From positions 4,096 through 68,095 of the forward strand of contig NZ_JACKSH010000050.1 in the NCBI RefSeq assembly GCF_025821625.1: a DNA stretch of 64,000 bases. Reading direction: 5' to 3'. The translations under genes and the position numbers were made by a program. Origin of the DNA: Mycolicibacterium pyrenivorans. Lineage in GTDB: Bacteria > Actinomycetota > Actinomycetes > Mycobacteriales > Mycobacteriaceae. The notes beneath the pieces are model-generated. The model worked only from the letters and a program-made list of their open reading frames with translations. It was not told where the DNA came from and searched no databases. Positions 36,955 to 46,050 of the stretch are shown here, piece by piece. The first letter of the stretch is position 1. Each line of letters begins with the position of its first letter.

Positions 36955-37437
36955 ATGCGCCCGTCCACGCTCGCCAAGACCGCAGGCGCAGCGTTCGCCG
37001 CCGCCGCGCTCGGCGGTCTGGCCACCAAGCCGGCTGTCGAGTCCGCCTGGTATCGGCGTCTGAACAAGCCCAACTTCCAGCCGCCGAGCCTGGCATTCCC
37101 GATCGCGTGGAACCTGCTCTACAGCGACATCGCTGCGGTGTCGGCGTCGACCATCGACACGCTGAACGAGCGAGGTGAGGCCGCGCAGGCACGCGCATAC
37201 AGTCGGGCGCTGGCCGCCAACCTGGTACTCAACGCCAGTTGGAGTTGGGTCTTCTTCAATCGGCGGCGGCTGGGTGCTTCGGCGGTGGTGGCTGGCGCGC
37301 TGACCGCCAGCAGCGCCGACCTGGCGCGTCGGGCCGCCGCGGTGAACGCGTCCGCGGGTGCCGTCCTGACCCCATATCCGCTGTGGTGCGCGTTCGCGAC
37401 GGTACTGTCGACTCGCATCTGGCAGCTCAATCGCTGA
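36955..37437 (+). CDS. TspO/MBR family protein
   Basis: This 160-residue five-span membrane protein keeps the TspO signature WYRRLNKPNFQPPSLAFP and AWNLLY near residues 30-57. TspO proteins bind porphyrins and cholesterol and act in oxidative-stress or tetrapyrrole signalling. The later helices are less conserved (AANLVLNASWSWVFFNRRRLG), and the usual acidic and Trp/Tyr positions are partly replaced. ATG at 36955 after GGAAAGGAC. psiE follows by 15 bp. Confidence 0.87.
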   Translation: MRPSTLAKTAGAAFAAAALGGLATKPAVESAWYRRLNKPNFQPPSLAFPIAWNLLYSDIAAVSASTIDTLNERGEAAQARAYSRALAANLVLNASWSWVFFNRRRLGASAVVAGALTASSADLARRAAAVNASAGAVLTPYPLWCAFATVLSTRIWQLNR

Positions 37438-37452
37438 GGGGGCGCACCGGCC

Positions 37453-37983
37453 ATGGCGGCGAAGGAGCCCGAACCTGAGCCCGAGGAGGACGCGGAGGAG
37501 CGTCAGCGCCTCGCCGACCGTGTCCTGAGCATCTTCGAGGACGCCATCTACTGGGCGATCGCCGTGATGCTGGTCGTCGGTTCCGGGGCGCTGCTGGTCA
37601 GCCAGTTCAACACCATGCTGCGGTTGCGCGAGATGCCCGCCAACACCGTGATGCTCGAGATCCTCGACGGTCTGCTGCTCATCTTCATCTTCGTCGAACT
37701 GCTGTACGCGGTCCGCACGTCGCTGCGCTCCCATGAGATCGCCGTCGAACCCTTCCTCATCGTGGGCATGCTCGCCGGCATCAAGGAGATCGTGGTGCTG
37801 TCCGTCGAGGCGGCCAAGTTGCTCGACAACGGGCCGAACTTCGCCCGCGCCGTCGTGGAGATCGGCGTGCTGGGCGCCGTGGTGTTGATCCTGGCTGTGG
37901 CCGCGTACATCCTCCGCGGCCGCCGCGGCAGGGAGCACGGCGGCACGCGCGCCGTGAAGGAGGAGACCTCTTCGTCGAGTTGA
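37453..37983 (+). CDS. PsiE-like phosphate-starvation-inducible membrane protein
   Basis: A 176-residue protein with a Glu/Pro-rich N-tail (KEPEPEPEEDAEERQRLADR), four membrane spans (about 32-52, 68-88, 100-120, 128-150) and a Ser-rich C-tail. The second span with FVELLYAVRTSLRSHEIAVEPFL and IKEIVVLSVEA match the PsiE family. In E. coli psiE is under PhoB and CRP control; its role is unknown. No phosphate operator was recognised here. Confidence 0.82.
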   Translation: MAAKEPEPEPEEDAEERQRLADRVLSIFEDAIYWAIAVMLVVGSGALLVSQFNTMLRLREMPANTVMLEILDGLLLIFIFVELLYAVRTSLRSHEIAVEPFLIVGMLAGIKEIVVLSVEAAKLLDNGPNFARAVVEIGVLGAVVLILAVAAYILRGRRGREHGGTRAVKEETSSSS

Positions 37984-38009
37984 CGCACCGCCGCACCGCC
38001 GCAGGTTTG

Positions 38010-38048
38010 CTTTACGATCGGCTAGTGAAGTACTTTACGATCGTAAAG
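38010..38048. promoter_or_regulatory. Twin TetR-type operators
   Basis: A perfect 16-bp palindrome CTTTACGATCGTAAAG (38033-38048) lies 23 bp upstream of the TetR gene. Its left part CTTTACGATCG recurs at 38010-38020, exactly 23 bp earlier. This fits two repressor dimers controlling the tetR-SDR-thioesterase operon. Confidence 0.75.
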
Positions 38049-38071
38049 GAGTTCGGCGACGGGAGGCGGCC

Positions 38072-38668
38072 GTGGCATCCACCGATGTCGAAGGTCGACC
38101 TGCCGCCGACACCCGGGCGCGGCTGATCGGGGTGGCTGTCGACCTGTTCACCAGGCACAGCTTCGCAGGCACCTCCCTGCAGATGATCGCCGACCACATC
38201 GGATTCACCAAAGCGGCCATATACCACCACTTTCGGACTCGCGAGCAGCTCCTGCTCGCCGTGCTCGAGCCGCTGCTGGAGGAGCTGCGAACAGTGGTCG
38301 ACGCCGCTGAGGCGAAGCGGTCCGTCAATGCCAGGGCCGATCGGATGCTGACCGGTTACGCGACACTCGCCGTACGCAACCGGGGTCTTGTGGGGGTCCT
38401 CGCGGCAGATCCCAGCGTTGCCTCGACGCTGGAACAACGCGCGGAGTGGACGCAGCTCATCGCCCGGCAACTCTCGCTTCTCGCCGACGTGGACCCGCAG
38501 CCGGCCGGCAAGGTCAAGGCGGTGATGGTGTTCGCCGGGATGGCCGCTGCGGCGGGGCCGGCCTCGGCAGAACTCGACGACGACGAACTACGGGCGTACC
38601 TGATCGATGCGGGACGCCGAACTCTGGGTGTGCGTGCGCCACGGCGCCGGGAAAAGGAGCAGAAATGA
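38072..38668 (+). CDS. TetR-family transcriptional repressor
   Basis: A 198-residue repressor. The DNA-binding N-terminus is intact: ADTRARLIGVAVDLFTRHSF, GTSLQMIADHIGFTKAAIYHHFRTREQLLLAV. The C-terminal ligand domain is helical and not assignable. Two copies of a TTTACGATCG-type site precede it, which suggests autorepression. Its stop overlaps the ATG of the SDR gene (ATGA), so ligand release should induce the whole three-gene operon. A CoA-ester ligand is a guess from the gene partners. Confidence 0.88.
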   Translation: MASTDVEGRPAADTRARLIGVAVDLFTRHSFAGTSLQMIADHIGFTKAAIYHHFRTREQLLLAVLEPLLEELRTVVDAAEAKRSVNARADRMLTGYATLAVRNRGLVGVLAADPSVASTLEQRAEWTQLIARQLSLLADVDPQPAGKVKAVMVFAGMAAAAGPASAELDDDELRAYLIDAGRRTLGVRAPRRREKEQK

Positions 38669-39366
38669 AGACTGCGGTAGTGACCGGAGGCGGATCGGGG
38701 ATCGGCCGTGCGGTGGCGGAGCGCCTGAGGGCAGACGGCCACTCCGTGGCGACCGTCGACCTCAACCCCTCCGAGGAGGAGTTCGCCCACGTCGCCGACG
38801 TGACGGATCGGGCTCAGGTGGACGCCGCCCTGGCCGCGGTCCGCGACAAGTTGGGGCCCGTCTCGATTCTGGTGAACGCCGCGGGCCTCGACGGGTTCAA
38901 GCGATTCACCGACATCACCTTCGCCGAATGGCAGCGCGTCGTCGACGTGAACCTCAACGGCGTCTTCCACTGCGTGCAGGCGGTGTTGCCCGACATGATC
39001 GACGCGGGCTGGGGCCGCATCGTCAACATCTCGTCGTCGAGCACCCACTCGGGGACGCCCTACATGTCTCATTACGTCGCGGCGAAATCCGCGGTCAACG
39101 GCCTGACGAAGTCGCTTGCGCTGGAGTACGGCCCGGCAGGCATCACCGTCAACGCCGTCCCGCCGGGTTTCATCGACACCCCGATGCTGCGCAGTGCGGA
39201 GTCGCGCGGCGTACTGGGGGACGTGCAGGCAACGATCGAGGCCACGCCGGTGCGCCGGATGGGACGGCCCGAGGACATCGCCGCGGCGTGTGCGTTCCTC
39301 ATCTCGGAGGAGGCCGGCTACATCACCGGACAGATCCTCGGCGTCAACGGCGGCAGGAACACCTGA
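38665..39366 (+). CDS. Short-chain dehydrogenase/reductase
   Basis: A 233-residue classical SDR. Cofactor loop TGGGSGIG at 7-14, NAAG (LVNAAGLDGF) near 72, catalytic Ser in NISSSSTHSG and YxxxK in YVAAKSAVNG. Asp in VATVDLNPSE suggests preference for NAD(H). The nearest role would be a 3-hydroxyacyl or sterol-type alcohol oxidation, but the substrate is unknown. It overlaps tetR upstream and abuts a thioesterase-like gene downstream, which points to acyl-CoA metabolism. Confidence 0.88.
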   Translation: MKTAVVTGGGSGIGRAVAERLRADGHSVATVDLNPSEEEFAHVADVTDRAQVDAALAAVRDKLGPVSILVNAAGLDGFKRFTDITFAEWQRVVDVNLNGVFHCVQAVLPDMIDAGWGRIVNISSSSTHSGTPYMSHYVAAKSAVNGLTKSLALEYGPAGITVNAVPPGFIDTPMLRSAESRGVLGDVQATIEATPVRRMGRPEDIAAACAFLISEEAGYITGQILGVNGGRNT

Positions 39367-40182
39367 GTGACGGCGGATCCGGCGCACTTCACGGTGACGG
39401 ACGGCGGCTTCATGCCGACCCGATTCGCGCAGAGCCACTGGGGCGAGGACCATCTCAACGGTCCGGCGGTCGTCGGCTTGGTGGCTCGCGGTCTCGAGAA
39501 GGAATGCGGATCAACCGAATTCCGCCCGGCGCGGCTGACCGTGGACCTGTTCCGCGCGGCGCGCAACACCGTGACGACACTGGTCTTCAGGGTGGTGCGT
39601 GACGGTCGCAGGGTCCGGAGCGCGGAGTGCGACGTCATGCAGGACGGGCGCGTGACCGCCCGGGCGACACTCGTGCAGTACCGGCCGTCGACCGCGCCAC
39701 CGGGGAGGCTGTGGAGTTCGGCCGCGCGTTTCCCCGATCCGCCGCCGCAGGACGGAACCCTGCTGCCTTACGTCGGCAGCGACGAGGCCGGATGGACGCG
39801 TTCGCCTGCCGCCCACCAGAACGACTCCCGAAAGCGCTTCTACAACGACGGCATCAGAGTTGTTGCCGGCGAGGCGAACTCGCCGTTAATCCGGGCGGCG
39901 ATGGTGGCGGAGGCGACCAGCCTGGTGACCAATCTGGGCAGTGCCGGGATCGGCTACATCAACGGCGACCTGACGGTCGCGCTCTCCCGTCTGCCGGTCG
40001 ACGAGTGGATCGGCATCCAGGCCGACTCCCACCACGCCGCCGACGGCATCGCGGTCGGAACCGCGACGCTGTTCGATCGCCACGGTGCGTTCGGGACGGG
40101 AATGACCACCGCAGTCGCCAATCCTGCTGCCCAGATCGACTTCTCGACAAGAGATTTCCGCTCCGGCATCAACTACGAATAG
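39367..40182 (+). CDS. TesB-like acyl-CoA thioesterase-domain protein
   Basis: A 271-residue protein with the double hotdog layout of TesB-type acyl-CoA thioesterases: first half FAQSHWGEDHLNGPAVVGLVARGLE and ARLTVDLFRAARNTVTT; second half AATSLVTNLGSAGIGYING, GIQADSHHAADGIAVGTATLFDRHG. The conserved Asp/Gln/Thr catalytic set could not be confirmed by eye. The GTG immediately follows the SDR stop. It is convergent with a siderophore-interacting protein, 4 bp apart. Confidence 0.72.
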   Translation: MTADPAHFTVTDGGFMPTRFAQSHWGEDHLNGPAVVGLVARGLEKECGSTEFRPARLTVDLFRAARNTVTTLVFRVVRDGRRVRSAECDVMQDGRVTARATLVQYRPSTAPPGRLWSSAARFPDPPPQDGTLLPYVGSDEAGWTRSPAAHQNDSRKRFYNDGIRVVAGEANSPLIRAAMVAEATSLVTNLGSAGIGYINGDLTVALSRLPVDEWIGIQADSHHAADGIAVGTATLFDRHGAFGTGMTTAVANPAAQIDFSTRDFRSGINYE

Positions 40183-40186
40183 CCGG

Positions 40187-40990
40187 CTACAGGCCGATCC
40201 GTTCGCACGCCTCGTCGAACTCCTCGAGCGCCGCTTTGTCGCCCTTGCCGTCGGCCAGGGCGCGTGTGTAGACGGCGAGGACATCGTCCTGGAACTCGGC
40301 GAACCTGGCGTCCCAGGTCTCCGAGTCGGATCTCCAGTAACCGGTGATGTCGTACTGGTCGATCGTCCAACCGAGTCCGCGCAGGTACTTGCGGACGGCG
40401 CGGGATTCGCCCGCCTCTCCGGCGAACCAACAGTATCCGCGGCCGTCGGGCAGTGTCAGATCACGAACCATCCGTGCCAGGTTGCTTGGTGCGCAACCGT
40501 TTCCGGTGCCGATGCTGGGACTGACCGTGACACCGTGATGAGCGGGCAGATAGTCGAGATCCTCCGCGGCGGCGACCTCGACGAGGAGGGTCGCGGAGGA
40601 CTCTGGTGGTAGTTCCTCGATGATGCGCGCCGTGGCGGGCAACCCGGACAGGTCACTGACGAGCAGTTGCCATCGGGTCGTCTGCTCCGGCCGGTACCAC
40701 GAGCGGGCGTGATCGAGTCCGACACGGTCGCCCCGGTGTGTCCTCGCCGCCCACGTCGTTCCGGGGCCGTGGCCGTGCAGCACCACATCGAGGGTGATGC
40801 GGGCGCCGTCGTGCGACCGGACGGAGTAGTTGCGTCCCGCATCCCCGGCGTCCGGGAAGTAGACCCCGACCGCGGGGTCGGCAGCAGGGGTGGCGCCCAG
40901 AGCCTCGGGATCGTCGATGTGTAACACGATCCTGCGCATGCGACTGCTCAGCGCTGTGGTGTCGATGACTCGGGCGGACGAGAAGGCCAC
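40187..40990 (-). CDS. Siderophore-interacting protein (ViuB-like ferric reductase)
   Basis: A 267-residue FAD-dependent reductase of the SIP/ViuB family, which frees iron from imported ferric siderophores using NAD(P)H. FAD-binding RNYSVRSHD and DVVLHGHGPGTTWAARTHRGD, then the C-terminal NAD(P)H region (LPATARIIEELPPESSATLL; WFAGEAGESRAVRKYLRGL; GYWRSDSE). The GTG at 40990 is the likely start. A 34-codon signal-like reading frame ends 9 bp upstream. Confidence 0.88.
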   Translation of the reverse strand: MAFSSARVIDTTALSSRMRRIVLHIDDPEALGATPAADPAVGVYFPDAGDAGRNYSVRSHDGARITLDVVLHGHGPGTTWAARTHRGDRVGLDHARSWYRPEQTTRWQLLVSDLSGLPATARIIEELPPESSATLLVEVAAAEDLDYLPAHHGVTVSPSIGTGNGCAPSNLARMVRDLTLPDGRGYCWFAGEAGESRAVRKYLRGLGWTIDQYDITGYWRSDSETWDARFAEFQDDVLAVYTRALADGKGDKAALEEFDEACERIGL

Positions 40991-40999
40991 CCGTGGAGG

Positions 41000-41104
41000 T
41001 TAACTACACACACCCGCTGAAGCCTCCGTCGGCTGCCCCAGCGCGGAGAGCGCCAGGGTCACCAGACACAGTCCGGCCGATCCGACGACACGCGTAGCCC
41101 ACAC
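41000..41104 (-). CDS. Possible short signal-peptide-like gene or leader
   Basis: A GTG-started 34-codon frame reads VWATRVVGSAGLCLVTLALSALGQPTEASAGVCS. It has basic, hydrophobic and AxA-like parts as in an export signal, and ends with Cys-Ser one codon before TAA. It may be the truncated start of an exported protein gene, or a regulatory leader for the siderophore-interacting protein gene 9 bp downstream. Coding is unproven. Confidence 0.3.
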   Translation of the reverse strand: MWATRVVGSAGLCLVTLALSALGQPTEASAGVCS

Positions 41105-41135
41105 GCCCGGGATGCTACCGCGCTGGCGCGGGCCG

Positions 41136-41954
41136 CTAGTGCAAACCGTTGGACAACGTGATGGCTTCGCCGCTCTGGCAGCGACCCTGGTCGGACACCA
41201 GAAAGAGGACGGCATTCGCGACGTCTTCGGGTTCCAGCAGTCCAGGCCTGGGCCTGCCCTTGGCGAAGACCTCCTCGACATCGTCGCGGCCCGGATTCGG
41301 CAGGTCGGGGCGGATGATCTGGTAGGTCGACGGATTGTGGATCATCGCTGTGTTCACCCCGGCGGGAAGCACTGCGTTGACGATTATCGCGTGGTCTGCC
41401 ACCTCGTGGGCCAGCGACCGTACGAGAGCGACGACCCCGGCCTTGGCGGCGGCGTAGTGGCCGGAGTTGGCCGCGCCGGTGCGCGCGACGGACGACGAGG
41501 TCGCCACCAGTCGCCCCGATCCGCGGGCGATCATGTGGGGGAGCACGGCTCGGAACGTGTTGAACACACCGGTCAGATTGACGTCGATCATGGTCTGCCA
41601 CCTCGCCGCGGACATCGTCGCGATCGGGGCGGCGCTGGCGATTCCCGCGTTGGCCACCGCCACATCGATGTGACCGCACTGGGCGACCGCCGTGTCCACC
41701 ACTTGCTGCATGGCCTGGAGGTCACGCACGTCGGCGGTCAGCGCGATGCAGCGCCGGCCCAGGGATTCGACCGCGGCGACCGTCACGTCGACGTCCGCGG
41801 CGGTGGCCAGCGAATAGTCGATCTCGTTCATCTCAGAGGCGATGTCGCAGAACACGATGTCGGCCCCTTCGCGTGCAAGCGTCACGGCGTGGGCGCGTCC
41901 CTGCCCGCGCGCTCCTCCGGTGATCAACGCGACCTTGCCGTCCATCGCTCCCAT
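41136..41954 (-). CDS. Mycofactocin-type short-chain dehydrogenase
   Basis: A 272-residue SDR of the subfamily thought to use the redox cofactor mycofactocin with tightly held NAD. Diagnostic segments are [38 protein letters not shown], the active site [10 protein letters not shown] and the C-terminal [34 protein letters not shown]. Usual substrates are primary alcohols or terpene-like alcohols. The ATG at 41954 is chosen because GGAGGG lies 8 bp upstream. The mycofactocin biosynthesis genes are not in this window. Confidence 0.85.
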   Translation of the reverse strand: MGAMDGKVALITGGARGQGRAHAVTLAREGADIVFCDIASEMNEIDYSLATAADVDVTVAAVESLGRRCIALTADVRDLQAMQQVVDTAVAQCGHIDVAVANAGIASAAPIATMSAARWQTMIDVNLTGVFNTFRAVLPHMIARGSGRLVATSSSVARTGAANSGHYAAAKAGVVALVRSLAHEVADHAIIVNAVLPAGVNTAMIHNPSTYQIIRPDLPNPGRDDVEEVFAKGRPRPGLLEPEDVANAVLFLVSDQGRCQSGEAITLSNGLH

Positions 41955-42030
41955 GCGAGCATCCCTCCGTTCGCCGGTGTCCGACCGAGGGTATTGACCG
42001 GCGCGGTGCGCCGATCTCATCGCGCCCACC

Positions 42031-42447
42031 TCAGGGATGCGCGTCGCCCTGGCCCGCTTCGAGCGCTTCCCGCTGGATGCGATCGAACTGGGCGCCCATT
42101 GCGTCGGCCAACACCGTCGCGCCGGACAGCGGACGCACCATCACCATGAGGTCGTCGATCAGGCCGGCATCGTTGACATGCAGGAAGTCACATCCGGTGA
42201 TCGTCTTGCCTGCCACCGTCGCCTCGAAGATGAGGGCATGGTCGCGGCCGTTGGCGTCGGCGATCTCGCGGACATACCGGAAGTCCTCGAACACCCGCAT
42301 GACACCGCGCAGGATCGCGGCGGTGATGGGCTTTCCCGGATAGGGCTTGAACGCGACGGGGCTGACGAACACGACGTCGTCGGCCAGCAGCGCTTCGATG
42401 GCGGCTTCATGGCGAGCTTCGACGGCCTTGCGAAATGGATGCATCAC
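42031..42447 (-). CDS. SnoaL-like NTF2-fold protein
   Basis: A 138-residue single-domain protein with the NTF2-like cone: [23 protein letters not shown] and [24 protein letters not shown], then [34 protein letters not shown]. Family members include ketosteroid-isomerase-like enzymes and ligand-binding proteins; the Asp in CDFLHVND is a candidate catalytic residue. Substrate is unknown. It lies downstream of the pyruvate-kinase-like gene and upstream of the SDR on the same strand. Confidence 0.8.
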   Translation of the reverse strand: MMHPFRKAVEARHEAAIEALLADDVVFVSPVAFKPYPGKPITAAILRGVMRVFEDFRYVREIADANGRDHALIFEATVAGKTITGCDFLHVNDAGLIDDLMVMVRPLSGATVLADAMGAQFDRIQREALEAGQGDAHP

Positions 42448-42528
42448 ACACCTCGTGTCTCATTGGGCCTGGCTCGTTGCCGACCCCGCCATGACCGTAA
42501 CGCCGGCAGGCGTGACGAGACCGAGTGA

Positions 42529-44373
42529 TCAATCAGTGGCGTTCGGATGCCACGACCGCAGTTGCCGCAGCAGATCTTCCTTCTTGTAGTGGTGCTCGGT
42601 CATCCGCTGCAGGATGTCGCCGAGGACGACGACCGCATCGTCGATGTGGGGACCCTTGTTGAGCATGACGCATTCGGCGCGTTCACCCATTGCCGCGTCG
42701 CTGATCTCGGCGCGCGAGGGCAGACCGCTCTTCGCCAGCTGTTCGAGCACCTGAGTCGCCCAGATCACCGGCAGGTGGGCGGCTTCGCACAGCCACAGGA
42801 TCTCTTCCTGCAGTTCGGCGAGCCGTTCGTAGCCGACCTCCACGGCGAGATCGCCGCGGGCGATCATCACACCGACGCGGGGCCGGCGCATCGCGGTGAG
42901 CAGCAGCTGCGGAAGCCGCTCGAACGCCTGCCGCGTCTCGATCTTGAGCACCACCCCGACCCGGTCGCCGCCGAGCCGGGCCAGCGTCTCATGCAGCAGT
43001 GTGACGTCGGAAGGGTCTTGGACGAAGGACATCTCGACAAGGTCGGCGATGTCGACCACCGTGGCCAGGTCTGCGATGTCCTTCTCGGTCAGCGCCGAGA
43101 TGGGCAGGCGGGTGTCGGGCACGTTGATGCCCTTTTCGGCCTTCAAGCGTGAGCCTACGGCCGCGGCGCGCTCGATTCGCACCCGTATCGCCTCGCCGTC
43201 CACGGCGATGATCTCGCCGCCGATCCGGCCGTCGTCGAAGCGGATCTGGTCGCCGACGTTCGCGTTGTCGAAAACCTCCGGCAGTGTGCAACCGATCCAC
43301 GGGTTTTCGGCGTCGTCGACCGCGGCAGGTGAACAGTCCCTCGTGACGGTCAGGATGTCACCCCGCCGCAGCAGCAGGCTCTGCTCTCGCTCCGGCAGCG
43401 GACCCACCTCGGCCGGGTCGTCGGCGTCAGCGACGCGCAACACGGTGCCGGTGGCCAAGTAGGTGGTCTTGTCGCAGGTGGCGACGACGCCCGCGGCTTG
43501 GTCATCGGGTCGGGTCACCACGAGTTCGCGTTTCGCGCCGCGGGAATCGTGCAGGTACACGACGTCACCGTCGCGACGACGGGCCAGCCACTCATCCGGG
43601 ACCGGCACCGACGCCATGCCCGTTCCCGGGGCCGCAGCCGGATCATCCTGCGCGGTCAACCGCACTTCGGCGGGGGTGATGACGCGGCCGAGTGCGTCGC
43701 GGGTCGGACGCACCTTGACCACCCGAGGCCCCGGCTGGACCGGACCGGTCCGCAGCTTCGGGCCCGCCAGGTCCATCGCCACAAGACAGCTGCGGCCCGT
43801 CTGCTCCCCGGCCCGGCGCACGTGGCCTGCCATTGCGCGCCAGGCGTCAGGGTCGTCGTGCGCACAGTTGATGCGCGCGAGGTTCATCCCGCGTGTCACC
43901 AGCGCGAGAACCAGGTCGGGGTCTGTCGCCGCCGACGACGGCAGGGTGACCATGATCCGGGTGTCGCGTTCGGCCGGCGCCGGCCCCAACAACTCGATGG
44001 CGCGTCGCCGCAGAAGTTGCGGTCCGTCGTTGGAGCGAATCGCCGGCGGGTGCCAGGTGTCTTCCAGCATCGCGATGACGGCGGCCCGCACCAACCGCAG
44101 TGTCGCCTCCACATGCGGTTCGCTGCGACCCAACGATGACAGGCCGAAGGCGGCGAGACGGCCCTGCAAATCGCGAAGATCGCTCTGTCGAAGAGCCCAG
44201 TAGTGGATCATGTTCGTGGCGCTGCCGCGGTAGTCCGCGGGCACCGGGGTGAGCCATTCTGACCATTCCGCCTCCGCCTCCGCGAGATGCTCGAGGAGTT
44301 CGTCCAACTGCTCGAGCAGGCGAACGAGTTCGCGTTCGGTCGGCGCCAAGAGGGCCGATTCAGACAGTGACAT
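42529..44373 (-). CDS. Atypical pyruvate kinase with N-terminal extension, no C-domain
   Basis: A 614-residue pyruvate-kinase-like protein. Residues about 1-135 are a helical Glu-rich extension (LLEQLDELLEHLAEAEAEWS). Then come PK signatures: RIMVTLPSSAATDPDLVLAL, MNLARINCAHDD, AMDLAGPKLRTG, a long inserted B-domain, GINVPDTRLPISALTEKD, SFVQDPSDV, MIARGDLAVEVG and VIWATQVLEQL. The chain ends soon after NKGPHIDDAV, so the usual C-terminal allosteric domain is missing. Phosphoenolpyruvate-to-pyruvate activity is plausible but regulation would differ. ATG 44373 follows AGGAG. It is not the housekeeping pyk type. Confidence 0.82.
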   Translation of the reverse strand: MSLSESALLAPTERELVRLLEQLDELLEHLAEAEAEWSEWLTPVPADYRGSATNMIHYWALRQSDLRDLQGRLAAFGLSSLGRSEPHVEATLRLVRAAVIAMLEDTWHPPAIRSNDGPQLLRRRAIELLGPAPAERDTRIMVTLPSSAATDPDLVLALVTRGMNLARINCAHDDPDAWRAMAGHVRRAGEQTGRSCLVAMDLAGPKLRTGPVQPGPRVVKVRPTRDALGRVITPAEVRLTAQDDPAAAPGTGMASVPVPDEWLARRRDGDVVYLHDSRGAKRELVVTRPDDQAAGVVATCDKTTYLATGTVLRVADADDPAEVGPLPEREQSLLLRRGDILTVTRDCSPAAVDDAENPWIGCTLPEVFDNANVGDQIRFDDGRIGGEIIAVDGEAIRVRIERAAAVGSRLKAEKGINVPDTRLPISALTEKDIADLATVVDIADLVEMSFVQDPSDVTLLHETLARLGGDRVGVVLKIETRQAFERLPQLLLTAMRRPRVGVMIARGDLAVEVGYERLAELQEEILWLCEAAHLPVIWATQVLEQLAKSGLPSRAEISDAAMGERAECVMLNKGPHIDDAVVVLGDILQRMTEHHYKKEDLLRQLRSWHPNATD

Positions 44374-44664
44374 GGAATTGCTCCTGGTGTGGCACGAGTG
44401 GGCCACGCTATCGGCCGTCGGTTACCTGCGGGTGAACGTCGCCGGTCTCGCCGGCGCAGCTGTCATGCGATTGATAGCTGTAGCTGCGACGACGGGAGTG
44501 CCCACCGGGCAGTGGAGGTGTGCGCCGTGCGCATCGCTTTGCTGAAAGTGTCCCGATTCCCAGGATCCGCCATTGGCCCTTTTGGCGGTGCGTCTGTGCG
44601 ACAATTTCTGTTCAGGCTTTCGGCAAAATGGTGATCAGGCCGCTGGTGAGGGGAGGTGCTGTCG

Positions 44665-46050
44665 ATGCAACGCCTACGCGGTGCGACGGGTGCACTGGTG
44701 CTCTCGACCGCTCTGCTCATCGGGAGCGGAGCCGGGGCGATCGCCACAGCCGACACCGGTACCGGCGACCCTTCCCCCCGCAGCTCGCGCGCTCCGGACA
44801 CGGCGGATCAGGGTTCTGGCCCGAGCAGTCGCCAGTCCCCGTCGACTTCGTTGCGTGACGCCGCCCGCAGCGCCGCGAGCAACGTGGAATCGCATCTCGA
44901 TCGTGTGCCGTCATCTGAGGAAGCCGAATCTCGATCCTCGGCCACCGATGGCGATGCCGCCGGCACGGACGGCAGCGATGAGTCGGATGCCGCCGTCGAG
45001 GATGCCGTCGCCGTCGACGCGGACCTGGCGGACGAGCAACCGGCTCCGGCGGTCCCGACGACAGTCCCCGAGCCGGCCCTTCCCGTGGTCGAGACGCCCA
45101 TACCCGTGGAGCCTGTGCCCGTTCCGGATGTGACCGAAGCCGCCCTGTCCAGCGCCGGCAGCCGAAATGGCGGGACCTACGACGGGTTCGGTTCGTCGAC
45201 CTCGCCCGATCCCGGCGCTGTGGCCTCCGGGCCGGACAGTCTGGACGAGCCCGCAGGCGATGACGAACCGGCGCCGATTGAGCCGCGCCCGATCATTCGG
45301 GTGGTCACCACGATGACCACGGTCGTGGTGTCGCTGGGAAATGCCGTCGCCGCGGTTCCGCCGGTGATCTTGGCGCTGCCCTTCTCGTCGACCCCCGTCT
45401 CCGACGTCATCACGATGCTCGAGACGGTTCTGGCGTCGGTGACAGAGTCGGCCTACGCGGCCGCGCGGTTACCGTCGGACGTGGCCGCGCTGTTCGGCCT
45501 CGACGCCATCGGCACCGCCCCCGGCGGGATCGCCGCGCCGTCCGATCGCACGCTGGAGCCGGTCGTCACCGTCGGCACCCCGGAGGCCGGTCTGCCGGCG
45601 GTGCCGGCGCTGCTGCCCATGGTGCCCGAGCAATCGGTCGGCGACGTCGCCGAGAGTGCGCGGCCCAGTCTGTTCATCCCGGCGGCTCTGGCGTCCTTCT
45701 CGGCGCCACTGCATTCGGCTCCCGCGGCGGTGCCCGCCCCGGCCGGCGAGCACCGCTCCCTCATCGATCGAGTGTTCGGTGGGCTACTGGTGCCGCTGTC
45801 GCTGTGGGCGCTGGCCACCGGTGCACTCCCTGGCCTCGCCGGCTTGCTGGTCCTTCTGGGCGCCGGTGTCCGCGTCGGATACCGGCAGGCGAAGGCGGGC
45901 ATTGCAGTGCGGGTAGCCGGGATCGGGCGATTCGCGGGCCCGGGTCCGTTGGGTGTGGTCCGATCGGCGTCGCTGATCGCACTGCATCAGCGAAAGACCG
46001 GCGAGCACATGGGCATCCAGCGGCCGATGCTCGGCGACCAGGTCGCCTGA
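44665..46050 (+). CDS. Secreted/membrane Pro-Ala-rich protein of unknown function
   Basis: A 461-residue protein with a signal peptide (MQRLRGATGALVLSTALLIG, cleavage near GAIATA), a disordered Ser/Asp/Glu/Pro region (30-190), a Val/Pro/Leu-rich middle and a C-terminal membrane span (LLVPLSLWALATGALPGLAGLLVLL) with a basic tail. No enzyme motif is recognised. ATG at 44665 is preferred to a GTG at 44656 because GGGGAGG lies 8 bp upstream of the ATG. The 291-bp upstream gap holds no supported gene, and no operator was identified. Confidence 0.65.
   Translation: MQRLRGATGALVLSTALLIGSGAGAIATADTGTGDPSPRSSRAPDTADQGSGPSSRQSPSTSLRDAARSAASNVESHLDRVPSSEEAESRSSATDGDAAGTDGSDESDAAVEDAVAVDADLADEQPAPAVPTTVPEPALPVVETPIPVEPVPVPDVTEAALSSAGSRNGGTYDGFGSSTSPDPGAVASGPDSLDEPAGDDEPAPIEPRPIIRVVTTMTTVVVSLGNAVAAVPPVILALPFSSTPVSDVITMLETVLASVTESAYAAARLPSDVAALFGLDAIGTAPGGIAAPSDRTLEPVVTVGTPEAGLPAVPALLPMVPEQSVGDVAESARPSLFIPAALASFSAPLHSAPAAVPAPAGEHRSLIDRVFGGLLVPLSLWALATGALPGLAGLLVLLGAGVRVGYRQAKAGIAVRVAGIGRFAGPGPLGVVRSASLIALHQRKTGEHMGIQRPMLGDQVA

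Noticed and set aside
42896..43462. Plus-strand frame opposite the pyruvate kinase gene
   Set aside because: Shadow frame with Ser/Thr/Arg bias and no recognisable domain.
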